64,000 nt of DNA from Brucella haematophila (GCF_005938105.1 NZ_VCPE01000004.1:248001-312000); one strand, 5' to 3'. Numbered from the stretch's first letter, positions 8,351 through 17,771 are shown. A program made the numbers and translations. The notes: a model not told the origin generated them from the sequence alone.

Positions 8351-9736
8351 ATGAGCGGCACCGCCAAGATCATCTCGCCTATCGACGGTTCGGTCTATGC
8401 CGAGCGCCCATTTTTGAGCGAAACCGCCATCCAGTCCACGGTTGCTGCCGCGCGCGCGGCGCAAGCTGCCTGGGCCGAACTGAGCATAACGGAGCGGGCG
8501 CGTTATTGCCGTGCTGCGCTTGCAGCGCTTGCCGCGATGCAGGACGAAATCGTGCCGGAGATTGCCTGGCAGATGGGGCGACCAACCCGTTACGGCGGCG
8601 AAAACGGCGGCGTGCAGGAACGCGGTCAGTACATGATCGACATTGCCGGGGAAGCGCTGGAGCCTTATCTCCCAGCGCCGAAAGACGGTTTCCGCCGCTA
8701 TGTCAAACATGTGCCGCTTGGCGTCGTGCTGGTGATTGCGCCGTGGAACTATCCGTATCTCACCGCCGTCAACACCATCATTCCCGCCCTGATGGCAGGC
8801 AACAGCGTTATCCTCAAACATGCCACACAGACGCTTCTGGCTGGTGAGCGCTTTGCACAGGCGTTTGAGAAGGCCGGGCTGCCCAAGGGTGTCTTCCAGA
8901 ATGTCGTTCTGGATCATGCCTCCACCGAAAAACTGCTGGCTTCGGGCACGGTCGATCATGTGAATTTCACCGGATCGGTCGGCGGCGGTCGGGCCATTGA
9001 AAAGGCTGCCGCAGGCACCTTCATGACGATGGGGCTGGAACTTGGCGGCAAGGACCCGGCCTATGTTCTGCCGGACGTCAATCTGGACCACGCCGTGGCC
9101 AATCTGGTCGATGGCGCTTACTTCAATTCGGGTCAATGTTGCTGCGGCATCGAACGCATCTATGTGCATGAAGATGTCTATGACCGCTTTGTCGATGGCT
9201 TCATTGATCTGACACGCCAATATGTCGTCGGCAATCCGCTGGATGCTGGCACGACGCTTGGACCGATGGCGCAGGCGCGCTTCGCCGATCTCATCCGCGA
9301 GCAGAAAGCGGAAGCGCTGCGCAAGGGTGCCAAGGCGCATGTGAATATGAAGGTCGATCATGATGTGACCGGTTCGCCCTATATCGCGCCGGAAGTGCTC
9401 ACCCATGTTGATCACCAGATGAGCGTCATGCGCGAAGAGAGTTTCGGCCCTATCGTCGGCATCATGAAAGTGCGCAACGATCAGGAAGCGCTCGCCTTGA
9501 TGAATGACAGCATTTACGGCCTGACCGCTTCGCTGTGGACCACGGATACGGACCGCGCCGCAGCGCTTGGTGACCGCATTGAAACCGGCACGGTTTTCAT
9601 GAACCGCTGCGATTATCTCGATCCCGGCCTTGTCTGGACGGGTGTCAAGGATACCGGCAAAGGCGCTTCCCTTTCGCCGATTGGCTACGGCAATCTGACC
9701 CGGCCAAAATCCTTCCACCTGCGTGAAAAAATCTGA
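8351..9736 (+). CDS. Aldehyde dehydrogenase (NAD(P)-dependent)
   Basis: This 461-residue protein has the complete ALDH landmarks: VLVIAPWNYPYL (cofactor domain), NFTGSVGGGRAI, the general base in MGLELGGKDPAYV, and the catalytic cysteine in NSGQCCCGIERIYV, then EESFGPIVG and the C-terminal PKSFHLR. It would oxidise an aldehyde to the acid. It begins 39 bases after the ligase stop. In the putrescine (Puu) route the corresponding enzyme oxidises a gamma-glutamylated aldehyde. The partner here is an alcohol dehydrogenase rather than a flavin amine oxidase, so an amino-alcohol-derived aldehyde is the better guess. Confidence 0.9.
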   Translation: MSGTAKIISPIDGSVYAERPFLSETAIQSTVAAARAAQAAWAELSITERARYCRAALAALAAMQDEIVPEIAWQMGRPTRYGGENGGVQERGQYMIDIAGEALEPYLPAPKDGFRRYVKHVPLGVVLVIAPWNYPYLTAVNTIIPALMAGNSVILKHATQTLLAGERFAQAFEKAGLPKGVFQNVVLDHASTEKLLASGTVDHVNFTGSVGGGRAIEKAAAGTFMTMGLELGGKDPAYVLPDVNLDHAVANLVDGAYFNSGQCCCGIERIYVHEDVYDRFVDGFIDLTRQYVVGNPLDAGTTLGPMAQARFADLIREQKAEALRKGAKAHVNMKVDHDVTGSPYIAPEVLTHVDHQMSVMREESFGPIVGIMKVRNDQEALALMNDSIYGLTASLWTTDTDRAAALGDRIETGTVFMNRCDYLDPGLVWTGVKDTGKGASLSPIGYGNLTRPKSFHLREKI

Positions 9737-9774
9737 TCTGATCCCTGTTCTGCCCCACTTTGAAAGCAATCGAT

Positions 9775-10947
9775 ATGACGACACTGACCGCTAAATGGAA
9801 CTTCCCGACCACCGTTCTTTTCGGACCCGGGCGCATCAAGGAACTGCCCGCCGTTTTGAAGGCAGCAGGCATTGCGCGTCCGCTTTTCGTCACCGATCCG
9901 GGTCTGGCGAAACTTCCCGTGGTCGCTTCCACGCTGGCCATTCTCGATGCGGCGGGCGTCAAGTACGGAGTGTTTTCCGACGTTAAGCCCAACCCGGTCG
10001 AAAGCAATCTCTATGCAGGCGTGAAGGTCTATCAGGATGGCAAACATGACGGCGTCATCGCCTTCGGCGGCGGTTCGGCGCTCGATCTGGGCAAGTTGAT
10101 CGCCTTTCAAGCTGGCCAAACGCGCCCGGTCTGGGATTTTGAGGATATTGGCGATTGGTGGACCCGCGCCGACAGCGACGCCATCGCGCCGGTGATCGCC
10201 GTTCCGACTACCGCCGGCACCGGCTCGGAAGTGGGCCGCGCAGGCGTGTTGACCAACGAAGCCACCCACACGAAGAAGGTCATTTTCCACCCGAAAATGC
10301 TGCCAGTAACAGTCATTGCCGATCCTGAACTTTCCACCGGCATGCCGCCTTTCATCACGGCTGGCACCGGCATGGATGCGCTGGCGCATTGCCTTGAAGC
10401 CTATTGCGCACCCGGCTTTCACCCGATGGCAGACGGCATTGCAGTTGAAGGAATCCGTCTTGTGTTCGAAAATCTGCCCAAGGCCTATGCCGACGGCAAC
10501 AACATTGAGGCCCGCGCCAATATGATGGCCGCTGCCGCGATGGGCGCCACCGCCTTTCAGAAAGGGCTTGGCGCGATCCATTCGCTGTCGCATCCGATTG
10601 GCGCGCTCTACGATACCCATCACGGCATGACCAATGCGGTCTTCATGCCCTATGTACTGCACCACAACCGCGCCGCTATCGAAAAGCGGATCGAGCGTCT
10701 TGCAGATTATCTGGGCATCAAGGGCGGTTTCGACGGCTTCGTCACTGCCATTGTGAAACTGCGCAAGGACCTCGGCGTGCCAAACACATTGCCAGAATTC
10801 ATCAAGGGGCTGGAGATGGACGACGCCCGCAAGGATCTGATTGCCGAAATGGCAATTGTCGACCCGACAGCAGGTGGCAATCCGACTGAACTTACCAAAA
10901 AGGATGCGCTCAAACTTCTTGAGCAGAGCATCGTTGGCAACGGTTGA
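9775..10947 (+). CDS. Iron-containing alcohol dehydrogenase
   Basis: This 390-residue protein is of the type III (iron) alcohol dehydrogenase family. The nucleotide motif is GGGSALDLGK. PTTAGTGSEVGRAGVLT is followed by the metal-ligand region MDALAHCLEAY and the histidines in HSLSHPIGALYDTHHGMTNAV. It oxidises a primary alcohol to an aldehyde with NAD(P). ATG 9775 gives the family-typical beginning; an in-frame TTG at 9760 is an alternative. It ends the same-strand run from 4476 and is followed by a strong convergent terminator. Confidence 0.9.
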   Translation: MTTLTAKWNFPTTVLFGPGRIKELPAVLKAAGIARPLFVTDPGLAKLPVVASTLAILDAAGVKYGVFSDVKPNPVESNLYAGVKVYQDGKHDGVIAFGGGSALDLGKLIAFQAGQTRPVWDFEDIGDWWTRADSDAIAPVIAVPTTAGTGSEVGRAGVLTNEATHTKKVIFHPKMLPVTVIADPELSTGMPPFITAGTGMDALAHCLEAYCAPGFHPMADGIAVEGIRLVFENLPKAYADGNNIEARANMMAAAAMGATAFQKGLGAIHSLSHPIGALYDTHHGMTNAVFMPYVLHHNRAAIEKRIERLADYLGIKGGFDGFVTAIVKLRKDLGVPNTLPEFIKGLEMDDARKDLIAEMAIVDPTAGGNPTELTKKDALKLLEQSIVGNG

Positions 10948-11062
10948 GGACAGCAATTACTTCCCGCAAAACTGTGTAACGTTTTGCTTGCAACAAAAAT
11001 ATAGAAAGCTAATAGTTAGGCCGACAAAAAAGCATCGCACCGAAGCGGGGGGCGATGCATCT

Positions 11063-11096
11063 GGAGAGCGGGCTCTTGGGGAGGAGCCCGCTCTCC
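11063..11096. terminator. Strong bidirectional terminator between ADH and dctD
   Basis: GGAGAGCGGGCTC (11063-11075) pairs perfectly over 13 bp with GAGCCCGCTCTCC (11084-11096) across an 8-base loop, with TTCATTCTG following. It lies between two converging genes. Confidence 0.75.
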
Positions 11097-11108
11097 TTCA
11101 TTCTGTTA

Positions 11109-12458
11109 CTATTCATTGGATCGATAGTCAGCGCGGGTAATGCCGTGACGCTGCATCTTGTCGTAGAAGGTCTTGCGCGGAATGCCGAGTGCCTTGATCG
11201 TATCCTGCACATTGCCGCTGTGGGCGGCAAGCGTTTCACGGATCAGCGTTTCCTCATAGCGCTCCAGACGCTTCGGCAAAGGCTCCTGATCATCCGACAC
11301 CGGGCGACCCATACCATTGGCGGTCGAAACACCGAGCGCCACCCGGTCGGCAAAATGCGCCAGTTCACGCACATTGCCCGGCCAGGCATGGCCCATCAGA
11401 TAACGATGCGTGGCCGCGTCGATCTCAGGCACATCGCGATTGAAGCGCTTTGCCGCACGCGTCAGAAAATGCGCGAAAAGCAGCGGAATATCCTCGCGGC
11501 GTTCCCGCAACGGCGGTATCGAAAGTGTCACCACATTGAGCCGGTAATAGAGGTCTTCGCGAAAATCTCCGCGTTGCGCCGGATCGCCGAGATCGATCTT
11601 GGCAGCCGCCACCACACGCAAATTGACCGGGCGGATTTCATTGGTGCCGAGCGGGGTGATCTCGCGCATTTCCAGCACGCGCAGCAGCTTCACCTGCGTT
11701 GCTGCTGGCATGCTTTCAATCTCGTCGAGAAACAGCGTGCCGCCGCTTGCATGTTCGATGCGTCCCAACCGCTTTTTCTGTGCGCCGGTGAAAGCACCGG
11801 CCTCATGGCCAAACAATTCGCTTTCAATCACGGTTTCCGGCAGCGCGCCGCAATTGAGCGCAACGAAATTGCCCTTGCGACGACGGCTCCAATTGTGCAG
11901 CAGCTGGGCCACGACCTCCTTGCCGCTGCCGGTTTCACCCGCCACCAGCACGTCCACATCCGTATCCGCGATGTCGCGCAGCGTGCGGCGCAGGTTTTCC
12001 ATCGCAGGCGTCTGACCGATCAACGGCAGATCACCTTCCGCATCGGTTGCAGCAGCGCGCAGCGCCCGGTTTTCAAGCACAAGCTGGCGCTTTTCACCGG
12101 CGCGTCGAATGCTGTGCACCAGACGGTCGGCGGCAAAAGGCTTGGCAATGAAATCATAGGCGCCGTCCTGAATGGCCTGAACCGCCATCGGAATATCGCC
12201 ATGGCCGGTAATCAGTATCACCGGCAGATCGGAATCGATGGATTTGATCCGCGCGAAGAATTGCAGGCCATCGATCTGCGGCATCCGCACATCGGAAACG
12301 ATGACACCCTCAAAATCCGATGTGATATCCGCCAGTGCGTCGATGGCGTTGCCATAATCCACGACCATAAACCCGGCAAGCTCCAGCGTTTGCCGCGTGG
12401 CACGGCGCAATGCCTTGTCATCATCAACGAGAATAACGGAAAGAGAATTATCCATCAT
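11109..12458 (-). CDS. dctD: C4-dicarboxylate transport response regulator DctD (sigma-54 activator)
   Basis: This 449-residue NtrC-class activator has three parts. The receiver domain (1-120) carries the phospho-acceptor at D56 (VSDVRMPQ). The AAA+ domain (about 145-380) has Walker A GETGSGKE at 174-181 and the sigma-54 contact loop GAFTGA at 221-226. A Fis-type helix-turn-helix lies at the C-terminus ([25 protein letters not shown]). It should be phosphorylated by DctB and activate dctA with sigma-54 RNA polymerase. It overlaps the dctB stop by 4 bases (ATGA). A sigma-54 promoter and paired upstream sites are visible in front of dctA. Confidence 0.95.
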   Translation of the reverse strand: MMDNSLSVILVDDDKALRRATRQTLELAGFMVVDYGNAIDALADITSDFEGVIVSDVRMPQIDGLQFFARIKSIDSDLPVILITGHGDIPMAVQAIQDGAYDFIAKPFAADRLVHSIRRAGEKRQLVLENRALRAAATDAEGDLPLIGQTPAMENLRRTLRDIADTDVDVLVAGETGSGKEVVAQLLHNWSRRRKGNFVALNCGALPETVIESELFGHEAGAFTGAQKKRLGRIEHASGGTLFLDEIESMPAATQVKLLRVLEMREITPLGTNEIRPVNLRVVAAAKIDLGDPAQRGDFREDLYYRLNVVTLSIPPLRERREDIPLLFAHFLTRAAKRFNRDVPEIDAATHRYLMGHAWPGNVRELAHFADRVALGVSTANGMGRPVSDDQEPLPKRLERYEETLIRETLAAHSGNVQDTIKALGIPRKTFYDKMQRHGITRADYRSNE

Positions 12459-14311
12459 GCTTTTCTCAATTCGACGCGGAAGACCGTGCCCTCGGCACTG
12501 CTTTCCGCAGATATGGTCCCGCCATAATCGGTGACGATTTCCTTGACGATCACCAGACCGAGGCCAAGGCCCTTTTCCTTCGACGTGTTGAAGGGCGAGA
12601 ACAGGTTGTCGCGAATATGTTGCGGCATGCCCGGCCCGTTATCGGATACGGTGACCAGCACGGTCTCGCTTCTTTCCGTAGCTCGCACTTCGATGCGCCC
12701 TTCATTGCCTTTGACTTCAACCGCCTCCAGCGCGTTCTGAAACAGGTTGATGAGAACCTGCTCCAGCCGCAGGGAATGGCCGACGACGCGCAGATCAGGC
12801 GGCGGCAATTCAATATCCAGTTGATCCATGCGCCCGGAAAAACGGCTGCGCAGCAGCACAAGCGCACCCGAAATGACCTGGCTGAGCGGCGTCGGCTCGG
12901 AAGGCGAACGCCCCTTGCGGGCAAGGGCCTTGAGGTCGCCGGTGATGGTGCCGATGCGGTCGGTCAGTGCAGCAATTTCATCAAGATTTTCCGCTGCCGC
13001 ATCCAGCTGGCTTCGCGTGATGAAGGTCTTCGCATTGTCTGCATAGGCCCTTATCGTCGCGACAGGCTGGTTGATTTCGTGTGCAACGCCTGCCGCCACT
13101 TGCCCCATAATGGCCAGACGGTTGGCGTGAACCAGATCCTGCTGCACACCCTGCAACATGGATTCCGTGCGATGGTGGTCGCTGATTTCGGCTTCGAGGC
13201 GATCTCTTGCCAGACTGAGATCACGGGTGCGTTCCTCTACGCGCTGCTCCAGCTCCAGTTGCGTGCGCCCGGCGGCGGCTATGCGCGCAACGACCTTCTG
13301 CCGCCTGCGCAGCAGCAGCCCGGCGATTGTCGCAATGGCCGCCAGAATGATGAAGGCAATCAGACGCGCCTCGCGCACCGCTGCGGGAATCTGCGGTTTT
13401 GTCGGGGCCATGCTGTACATCTGCCAGGGCGTGGACGACACCGTGGAATGAATGGCCAGAAACTGCGTGCTGCGTCCCTCGCCCGGCAGTTGTGCGTTCA
13501 TCAACAGCACGTCGCCCTCCCCCACCGGCGTCATGGACAGCGGCAAAGGTTGCAACGGCACATCACCAAATTGCAGGCTGTCGCGAATGGATTGGGATTG
13601 TTCCGGACCGATCCGACCGATGGTCATGAAACGCCATGATGGCTGACTGGTTATGAGCACGATGTTGCGCTCGTCCGTCACGAAAGTGGGGCGTCCCGCA
13701 TTGCGCCAGTCCTGTTCCAGATCGTCGAATTCCAGTTTGACGACGATGACCCCAAGAGGCCCATTCGGGCCATCGACACGCCGCGAAATATAAAGGCCCG
13801 GGCGGAAACTCACATTACCGAGCGCAAAATATTCCTCGCCACCATTGATCAGGGCTTGCTGGAAATAGGGCCGAAACTTGTAATCATTACCGACAAAGCT
13901 GACAGGTCCGCGCCAGTTGCTGGCCGCAATCGCAATCCCGTCCATCCCCACCAGATAGATCACCGCTGCCTGCGTACCCTCCGCAAGCGTTTCCAGTTTC
14001 CGGTTTGCGGGAACGATGGTCGCAGCCGTGTTGTCCTGAAGCGCCGATGCCAGCTCTTCATCCTTTGACAGAACAAGCGACAACGCGCGTTGCTTGTCGA
14101 GAACAGCGCGCAGCAGCGCCGTGTTGAGATTGGCATCAATGCGCGCCTGTTCGCTCAAAGCCACCACGGCCCGCTCATGCGCGGTGTTGCCGACCAGCCA
14201 GAAGGCGAGCGCAAAGAACACGGCGCATATAAGCGCAAACAGAGCCCATGCCCGGCGATTGGCGGCTCTCAGGTTTGCTTCATCAATGATCGGCGCTGCC
14301 AGCTTATCCAT
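12455..14311 (-). CDS. dctB: C4-dicarboxylate sensor histidine kinase DctB
   Basis: This is a membrane histidine kinase of 618 residues from ATG 14311. TM1 lies near the N-terminus ([20 protein letters not shown]), followed by a periplasmic double-Cache (PDC) sensor region with [14 protein letters not shown] and a serine-containing site typical of DctB. TM2 is [18 protein letters not shown], then a coiled stretch, the H box [19 protein letters not shown] and the ATPase motifs [10 protein letters not shown] and DNGPGM. An in-frame ATG at 14341 would add 10 residues, but that segment lies inside an inverted repeat that looks like a DctD site, so 14311 is preferred; neither has a good ribosome site. 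Confidence 0.93.
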   Translation of the reverse strand: MDKLAAPIIDEANLRAANRRAWALFALICAVFFALAFWLVGNTAHERAVVALSEQARIDANLNTALLRAVLDKQRALSLVLSKDEELASALQDNTAATIVPANRKLETLAEGTQAAVIYLVGMDGIAIAASNWRGPVSFVGNDYKFRPYFQQALINGGEEYFALGNVSFRPGLYISRRVDGPNGPLGVIVVKLEFDDLEQDWRNAGRPTFVTDERNIVLITSQPSWRFMTIGRIGPEQSQSIRDSLQFGDVPLQPLPLSMTPVGEGDVLLMNAQLPGEGRSTQFLAIHSTVSSTPWQMYSMAPTKPQIPAAVREARLIAFIILAAIATIAGLLLRRRQKVVARIAAAGRTQLELEQRVEERTRDLSLARDRLEAEISDHHRTESMLQGVQQDLVHANRLAIMGQVAAGVAHEINQPVATIRAYADNAKTFITRSQLDAAAENLDEIAALTDRIGTITGDLKALARKGRSPSEPTPLSQVISGALVLLRSRFSGRMDQLDIELPPPDLRVVGHSLRLEQVLINLFQNALEAVEVKGNEGRIEVRATERSETVLVTVSDNGPGMPQHIRDNLFSPFNTSKEKGLGLGLVIVKEIVTDYGGTISAESSAEGTVFRVELRKA

Positions 14312-14320
14312 CAGCAATAT

Positions 14321-14338
14321 TGTGCGATATTTCGCACA
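14321..14338. promoter_or_regulatory. Distal upstream activator site, probable DctD box
   Basis: TGTGCGATATTTCGCACA is an 18-base palindrome with 7-base perfect arms (TGTGCGA / TCGCACA). An imperfect second copy lies exactly 33 bases downstream. Tandem DctD sites upstream of dctA are established in rhizobia. Confidence 0.8.
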
Positions 14339-14353
14339 CATAGAAAAGTGAAA

Positions 14354-14371
14354 TGTGTAAAATTTCGCACA
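14354..14371. promoter_or_regulatory. Proximal upstream activator site, probable DctD box
   Basis: TGTGTAAAATTTCGCACA shares the TGTG...TTTCGCACA framework with the distal site. Its centre lies about 110 bases before the predicted dctA start of transcription. The 33-base spacing puts both sites on the same face of the helix. Confidence 0.75.
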
Positions 14372-14445
14372 TATCAGCGAAAGCCCATCAGAACAACGAC
14401 AATAATATTAATATATTTCAATAGGATAAGCAATTATCCGCCAAC

Positions 14446-14461
14446 TGGCACGGACATTGCA
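14446..14461 (+). promoter_or_regulatory. Sigma-54 promoter of dctA
   Basis: TGGCACGGACATTGCA matches the sigma-54 consensus at every key base: GG at 14447-14448 (-24) and GC at 14459-14460 (-12). Transcription should begin near 14472, leaving an 87-base leader before dctA. Confidence 0.92.
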
Positions 14462-14558
14462 AATAGAACCTCCAACAGCGGTCGAGGGCCGTTGACATCC
14501 CAAACTGAAAGGCTCGGGAGGCTGGACACAATCCAGGCTGAGCCAAACGGAGGACACA

Positions 14559-15893
14559 ATGATTGCAATTCCGACAGGCACGGCGGATGAACCGCGCGGC
14601 CGCACCCCGCTTTATCGGCATCTCTATTTTCAGGTACTGGTCGCGATTGCCGCCGGTATTCTGCTCGGCCATTTCTATCCCGAGCTTGGCACGCAGCTAA
14701 AGCCGCTGGGCGATGCCTTCATCAAGCTTGTGAAGATGATCATCGCTCCCGTCATTTTCCTGACGGTCGCAACCGGCATTGCCGGAATGACCGACATGAA
14801 GAAGGTCGGTCGCGTTGCTGGCAAGGCGATGATCTACTTCCTCACCTTCTCCACGCTCGCTTTGATTGTCGGCCTCATCGTGGCCAATGTCGTGCAGCCG
14901 GGCGCTGGCATGCATATCGACCCGGCCTCTCTCGACCCCAAGGCCGTCGCGGATTACGCCACCAAGGCGCATGAGCAGAGCATCACCGGCTTCCTCAGCA
15001 ACATCATCCCGACGACGATTGTCGGCGCTTTTGCCGAGGGTGACATTCTTCAGGTTCTGTTCTTCTCGGTCCTGTTCGGTATTTCGCTTGCACTTGTTGG
15101 CGACCGCGGCAAGCCAGTCACCGACTTCCTGCATGTCCTCACCGCACCGGTTTTCAAGCTGGTTTCGATCCTGATGAAGGCTGCCCCAATCGGCGCTTTC
15201 GGCGCGATGGCTTTCACCATCGGCAAATATGGCATTGGCTCCATTGCCAATCTCGCCATGCTGATCGGCACTTTCTACCTGACCTCGCTGCTTTTCGTAC
15301 TCGTGGTTCTGGGTGCCGTGGCGCGCTATAACGGCTTCTCCATTCTGGCGCTGATCCGTTACATCAAGGAAGAACTGCTGCTCGTGCTGGGCACTTCCTC
15401 GTCGGAAGCAGCCCTGCCAGCCCTGATGAACAAGATGGAACGGGCCGGCTGCAAGCGCTCGGTCGTCGGCCTCGTCATCCCCACCGGCTATTCGTTCAAT
15501 CTGGACGGCACCAACATCTATATGACGCTGGCCGCCCTCTTCATCGCGCAGGCGACGGATATTCCGCTGTCGTTGAGCGACCAGATCCTGTTGCTACTGG
15601 TGGCGATGCTCAGCTCCAAGGGCGCCGCAGGCATCACCGGCGCTGGCTTCATTACGCTGGCGGCAACCTTGTCCGTCGTACCGTCGGTTCCCGTCGCTGG
15701 CATGGCGCTCATTCTCGGCATCGACCGGTTCATGTCGGAATGCCGCGCACTGACCAACCTCGTCGGCAATGCGGTTGCTACCATCGTCGTCGCACGTTGG
15801 GAAAACGAGCTGGATCAGGACAAGCTTGCTGCAGCATTGGCTGGCGCACCGGTCATCACGGACGCCGTGCCACAGCTGGAGCCTGCGGAGTAA
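14559..15893 (+). CDS. dctA: C4-dicarboxylate transport protein DctA
   Basis: This 444-residue secondary transporter is of the dicarboxylate/amino acid:cation symporter (DAACS) family. Signatures include [22 protein letters not shown] near the N-terminus, [22 protein letters not shown], the serine-rich re-entrant loop [14 protein letters not shown], and the TM7 motif [18 protein letters not shown]. It imports succinate, fumarate and malate. GGAGG at 14549-14553 sets the ATG at 14559. Its promoter is sigma-54 dependent and dctBD is divergent, which is the standard rhizobial arrangement. Confidence 0.97.
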   Translation: MIAIPTGTADEPRGRTPLYRHLYFQVLVAIAAGILLGHFYPELGTQLKPLGDAFIKLVKMIIAPVIFLTVATGIAGMTDMKKVGRVAGKAMIYFLTFSTLALIVGLIVANVVQPGAGMHIDPASLDPKAVADYATKAHEQSITGFLSNIIPTTIVGAFAEGDILQVLFFSVLFGISLALVGDRGKPVTDFLHVLTAPVFKLVSILMKAAPIGAFGAMAFTIGKYGIGSIANLAMLIGTFYLTSLLFVLVVLGAVARYNGFSILALIRYIKEELLLVLGTSSSEAALPALMNKMERAGCKRSVVGLVIPTGYSFNLDGTNIYMTLAALFIAQATDIPLSLSDQILLLLVAMLSSKGAAGITGAGFITLAATLSVVPSVPVAGMALILGIDRFMSECRALTNLVGNAVATIVVARWENELDQDKLAAALAGAPVITDAVPQLEPAE

Positions 15894-15917
15894 GTCTTAT
15901 CCTCCCCCCAAGCAGAA

Positions 15918-15945
15918 ACGGCCCGCTTAACGCGGGCCGTTTTTT
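15918..15945 (+). terminator. Rho-independent terminator of dctA
   Basis: ACGGCCCGC (15918-15926), loop TTAAC, GCGGGCCGT (15932-15940), then TTTTT. This is a strong GC stem with a U run. The last codon of the opposite-strand dehydrogenase overlaps its tail. Confidence 0.9.
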
Positions 15946-16816
15946 AGATGCCACCGCCTTCGCCAAGAGAGCTGAAATGCTCAATCATGCGGTCGACTTT
16001 CGGCGTCAATCCCGTGAACAATTCGAACGCGCCGACGGCCTGAAAGACGGCCATACCGCCGCCATTAACGACACCGCATCCGCGCTTCGCCGCTTCGGCA
16101 AGGAGCTGGGTCTGAAGCGGGAAATAAACGATATCCGCCACCCAGTGTCGGGGCATCAGAAGGCTCGTATCCAGCGGCACGCCGGGGTGCTTCGCCATTC
16201 CGGTCGGCGTGGCATGGGCCAGTCCGTCGGCAGCCTCCAGCGCGGCGGCGATATCCTTGCCCGATTCAAACCGGCAAACATCGTGCCTTGATGCGAGTTG
16301 CGCGATCAGAGCTTCGGTTCGGGCAGCATCCAAATCGAAAACCTGAACGGCTCGCGCGCCCATCGTCGCCAGTGCATGGGCAACGGCCACTCCCGCCCCG
16401 CCTGCACCGATCAGCACAGCATTGTCGACCTTAGCGTCAGGCAATGCGCGGCGGAAGCCTTGTGCGAAGCCCCACCAATCGGTGTTATAGCCCGTTCTCC
16501 GACCATTTTTAAACGTCACCGTATTGATTGAGCCGAGTGCCGCCGCATCGGGTGACAATTCATCGACGAACTGGATCGCCGCCTGTTTGCAGGGGTAGGT
16601 GATATTCAGCCCGGCAAAGCCGTCTTTTTCCGCCTGATCCATCAGATGAGGCAGCGCTTCCACGCCTACGCCCAGCACCGAAAGATCGAGCCGATCATAG
16701 CGGTAATCGATGCCGTTCATGCGTCCTTCGTGCATATGCATGGCGGGGGTGCGAGAGGCACCAATGCCGCTGCCAATCAAGCCCACGCGAACCGACCGCG
16801 TCACTGTTTCCGTCAC
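15944..16816 (-). CDS. Quinate/shikimate dehydrogenase, catabolic (QsuD-like) type
   Basis: This 290-residue protein is of the shikimate dehydrogenase family. The substrate loop reads IGSGIGASRTPAMHMHEG (SRTPAMH, not the SxSPxxHN of biosynthetic AroE), which is the pattern of quinate/shikimate dehydrogenases used for catabolism. Other motifs are GLNITYPCKQ with the catalytic lysine, GYNTDWWGF, the nucleotide loop GAGGAGVAVAHAL with an aspartate after it (FDLDAART, suggesting NAD preference), and the C-terminal GGGMAVFQAVGAF. It starts with GTG, preceded by GGAG. It is downstream of a TetR gene that carries the same operator-like sequence. Confidence 0.82.
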   Translation of the reverse strand: MTETVTRSVRVGLIGSGIGASRTPAMHMHEGRMNGIDYRYDRLDLSVLGVGVEALPHLMDQAEKDGFAGLNITYPCKQAAIQFVDELSPDAAALGSINTVTFKNGRRTGYNTDWWGFAQGFRRALPDAKVDNAVLIGAGGAGVAVAHALATMGARAVQVFDLDAARTEALIAQLASRHDVCRFESGKDIAAALEAADGLAHATPTGMAKHPGVPLDTSLLMPRHWVADIVYFPLQTQLLAEAAKRGCGVVNGGGMAVFQAVGAFELFTGLTPKVDRMIEHFSSLGEGGGI

Positions 16817-16880
16817 GGAATTTAAACTCCACCCCTATCGTCCCGCCATTTTCGCACGGCAGGTTTCTTGTTTTTGAAAA

Positions 16881-16897
16881 TGTACGAACTGGTTAGT
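16881..16897. promoter_or_regulatory. Operator-like repeat, copy upstream of the dehydrogenase
   Basis: TGTACGAACTGGTTAGT: an imperfect palindrome (ACGAAC / GTTAGT around TG) about 65 bases before the GTG start of the dehydrogenase. The first 13 bases are identical to a copy at 17640-17652 upstream of the adjacent TetR gene. Confidence 0.65.
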
Positions 16898-16959
16898 AAC
16901 GTCAATCGGACGCCGTGACTATTTTTGCAATGCGCACCGAATTGAAGGCGCTTTGAGTC

Positions 16960-17613
16960 TCACGATTTCAGGTAAGCCAGAATCATATCCGCGATAAGCT
17001 GGCGATGCCGCGTTCGGTATTCATCCGCCATGAGGTTCCGATTGAAAAGCGCGCCGAATGTGTGCCGGTTAGCAACCCGAAAAAAGCAGGCGGCGCTGAT
17101 CATCTGATGCAGGTCAACCGGATCGACCTTGCGGGAAAACACACCGCTTGCTTCGCCGCGCGCCAGAATTCCTGCAATAAGCCCAATGACACCGGAATTG
17201 GTGCGCTGGAGAACGCTGGAATTCTTCAGGTGCTCGGCGCGATGGATATTCTCGATGCTGACCAGCTGGACAAAATCAGGGTTGGCGTCGTCGTGATCAA
17301 ATGTGGCTTCGATCAATCGGCGCATCGCCTCTTCCGGCTCGAAATCCTGAAGCTGAAGGCGGCTTTCCAGCGCCCTTATCTTGGCGTAAGCCCGCTCCAG
17401 AACGGCCAGATAGAGCCCTTCCTTGCTGTCGAAATAGTAATAGAGCATCCGCTTGGACGTCTTGGTCTTCTCGGCAATCGTATCGACCCGCGCACCGGAA
17501 AATCCTGAGTGAACGAATTCCTCGGTCGCGACTTCGAGGATATTTTCCTTGGTGCTGTCGGGATCGTTTTTCCGTCCCGCACGGGCCTGTGCAAGCTCCA
17601 CTGCGCTATCCAT
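16960..17613 (-). CDS. TetR family transcriptional regulator
   Basis: This 217-residue regulator has an N-terminal helix-turn-helix at about residues 20-70 (FVHSGFSGARVDTIAEKTKTSKRMLYYYFDSKEGLYLAVLERAYAKI) of classical TetR form. The C-terminal domain (FEPEEAMRRLIEATFDHDDANPDFVQLVSIENIHRAEHL) resembles regulators of aromatic or hydroaromatic catabolism. It lies directly upstream of the quinate/shikimate dehydrogenase on the same strand; both genes carry the same operator-like 13-mer, so it probably represses itself and the dehydrogenase. Confidence 0.85.
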   Translation of the reverse strand: MDSAVELAQARAGRKNDPDSTKENILEVATEEFVHSGFSGARVDTIAEKTKTSKRMLYYYFDSKEGLYLAVLERAYAKIRALESRLQLQDFEPEEAMRRLIEATFDHDDANPDFVQLVSIENIHRAEHLKNSSVLQRTNSGVIGLIAGILARGEASGVFSRKVDPVDLHQMISAACFFRVANRHTFGALFNRNLMADEYRTRHRQLIADMILAYLKS

Positions 17614-17639
17614 TGTAATCGTCGGGCTGTTTTCAGAAA

Positions 17640-17656
17640 TGTACGAACTGGTCTGT
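17640..17656. promoter_or_regulatory. Operator-like repeat, copy upstream of tetR
   Basis: TGTACGAACTGGTCTGT lies about 30 bases before the TetR start codon, a position that would overlap the promoter. It shares TGTACGAACTGGT exactly with the copy at 16881. Confidence 0.65.
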
Positions 17657-17714
17657 TATATAGGCGCATAGCGCCGCAAGGGGCAAGCACCCGGCGCTTC
17701 CCACGATGGCAAAG

Positions 17715-17742
17715 TGAAAAGAAGGGGCCGGAAACCGGCCCC
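17715..17742 (-). terminator. Rho-independent terminator of the TRAP transporter operon
   Basis: Read on the minus strand: GGGGCCGG, loop TTT, CCGGCCCC, then TTCTTTTC. The stem bases are at 17724-17731 and 17735-17742, just after the takP-like stop. Confidence 0.85.
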
Positions 17743-17771
17743 TCCCCAAAACTAAACAAGTATGACGCTGC

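Noticed and set aside
7832-9784. A 650-codon open frame on the minus strand, antisense to the ligase and aldehyde dehydrogenase genes
   Set aside because: It lies opposite two well-recognised genes. Its translation shows no family features, and long antisense frames are expected in GC-rich coding DNA.
15944-16816. Annotation of this gene as the housekeeping aroE
   Set aside because: The SRTPAMH substrate loop, the nucleotide-binding aspartate and the TetR context favour a catabolic quinate/shikimate dehydrogenase.
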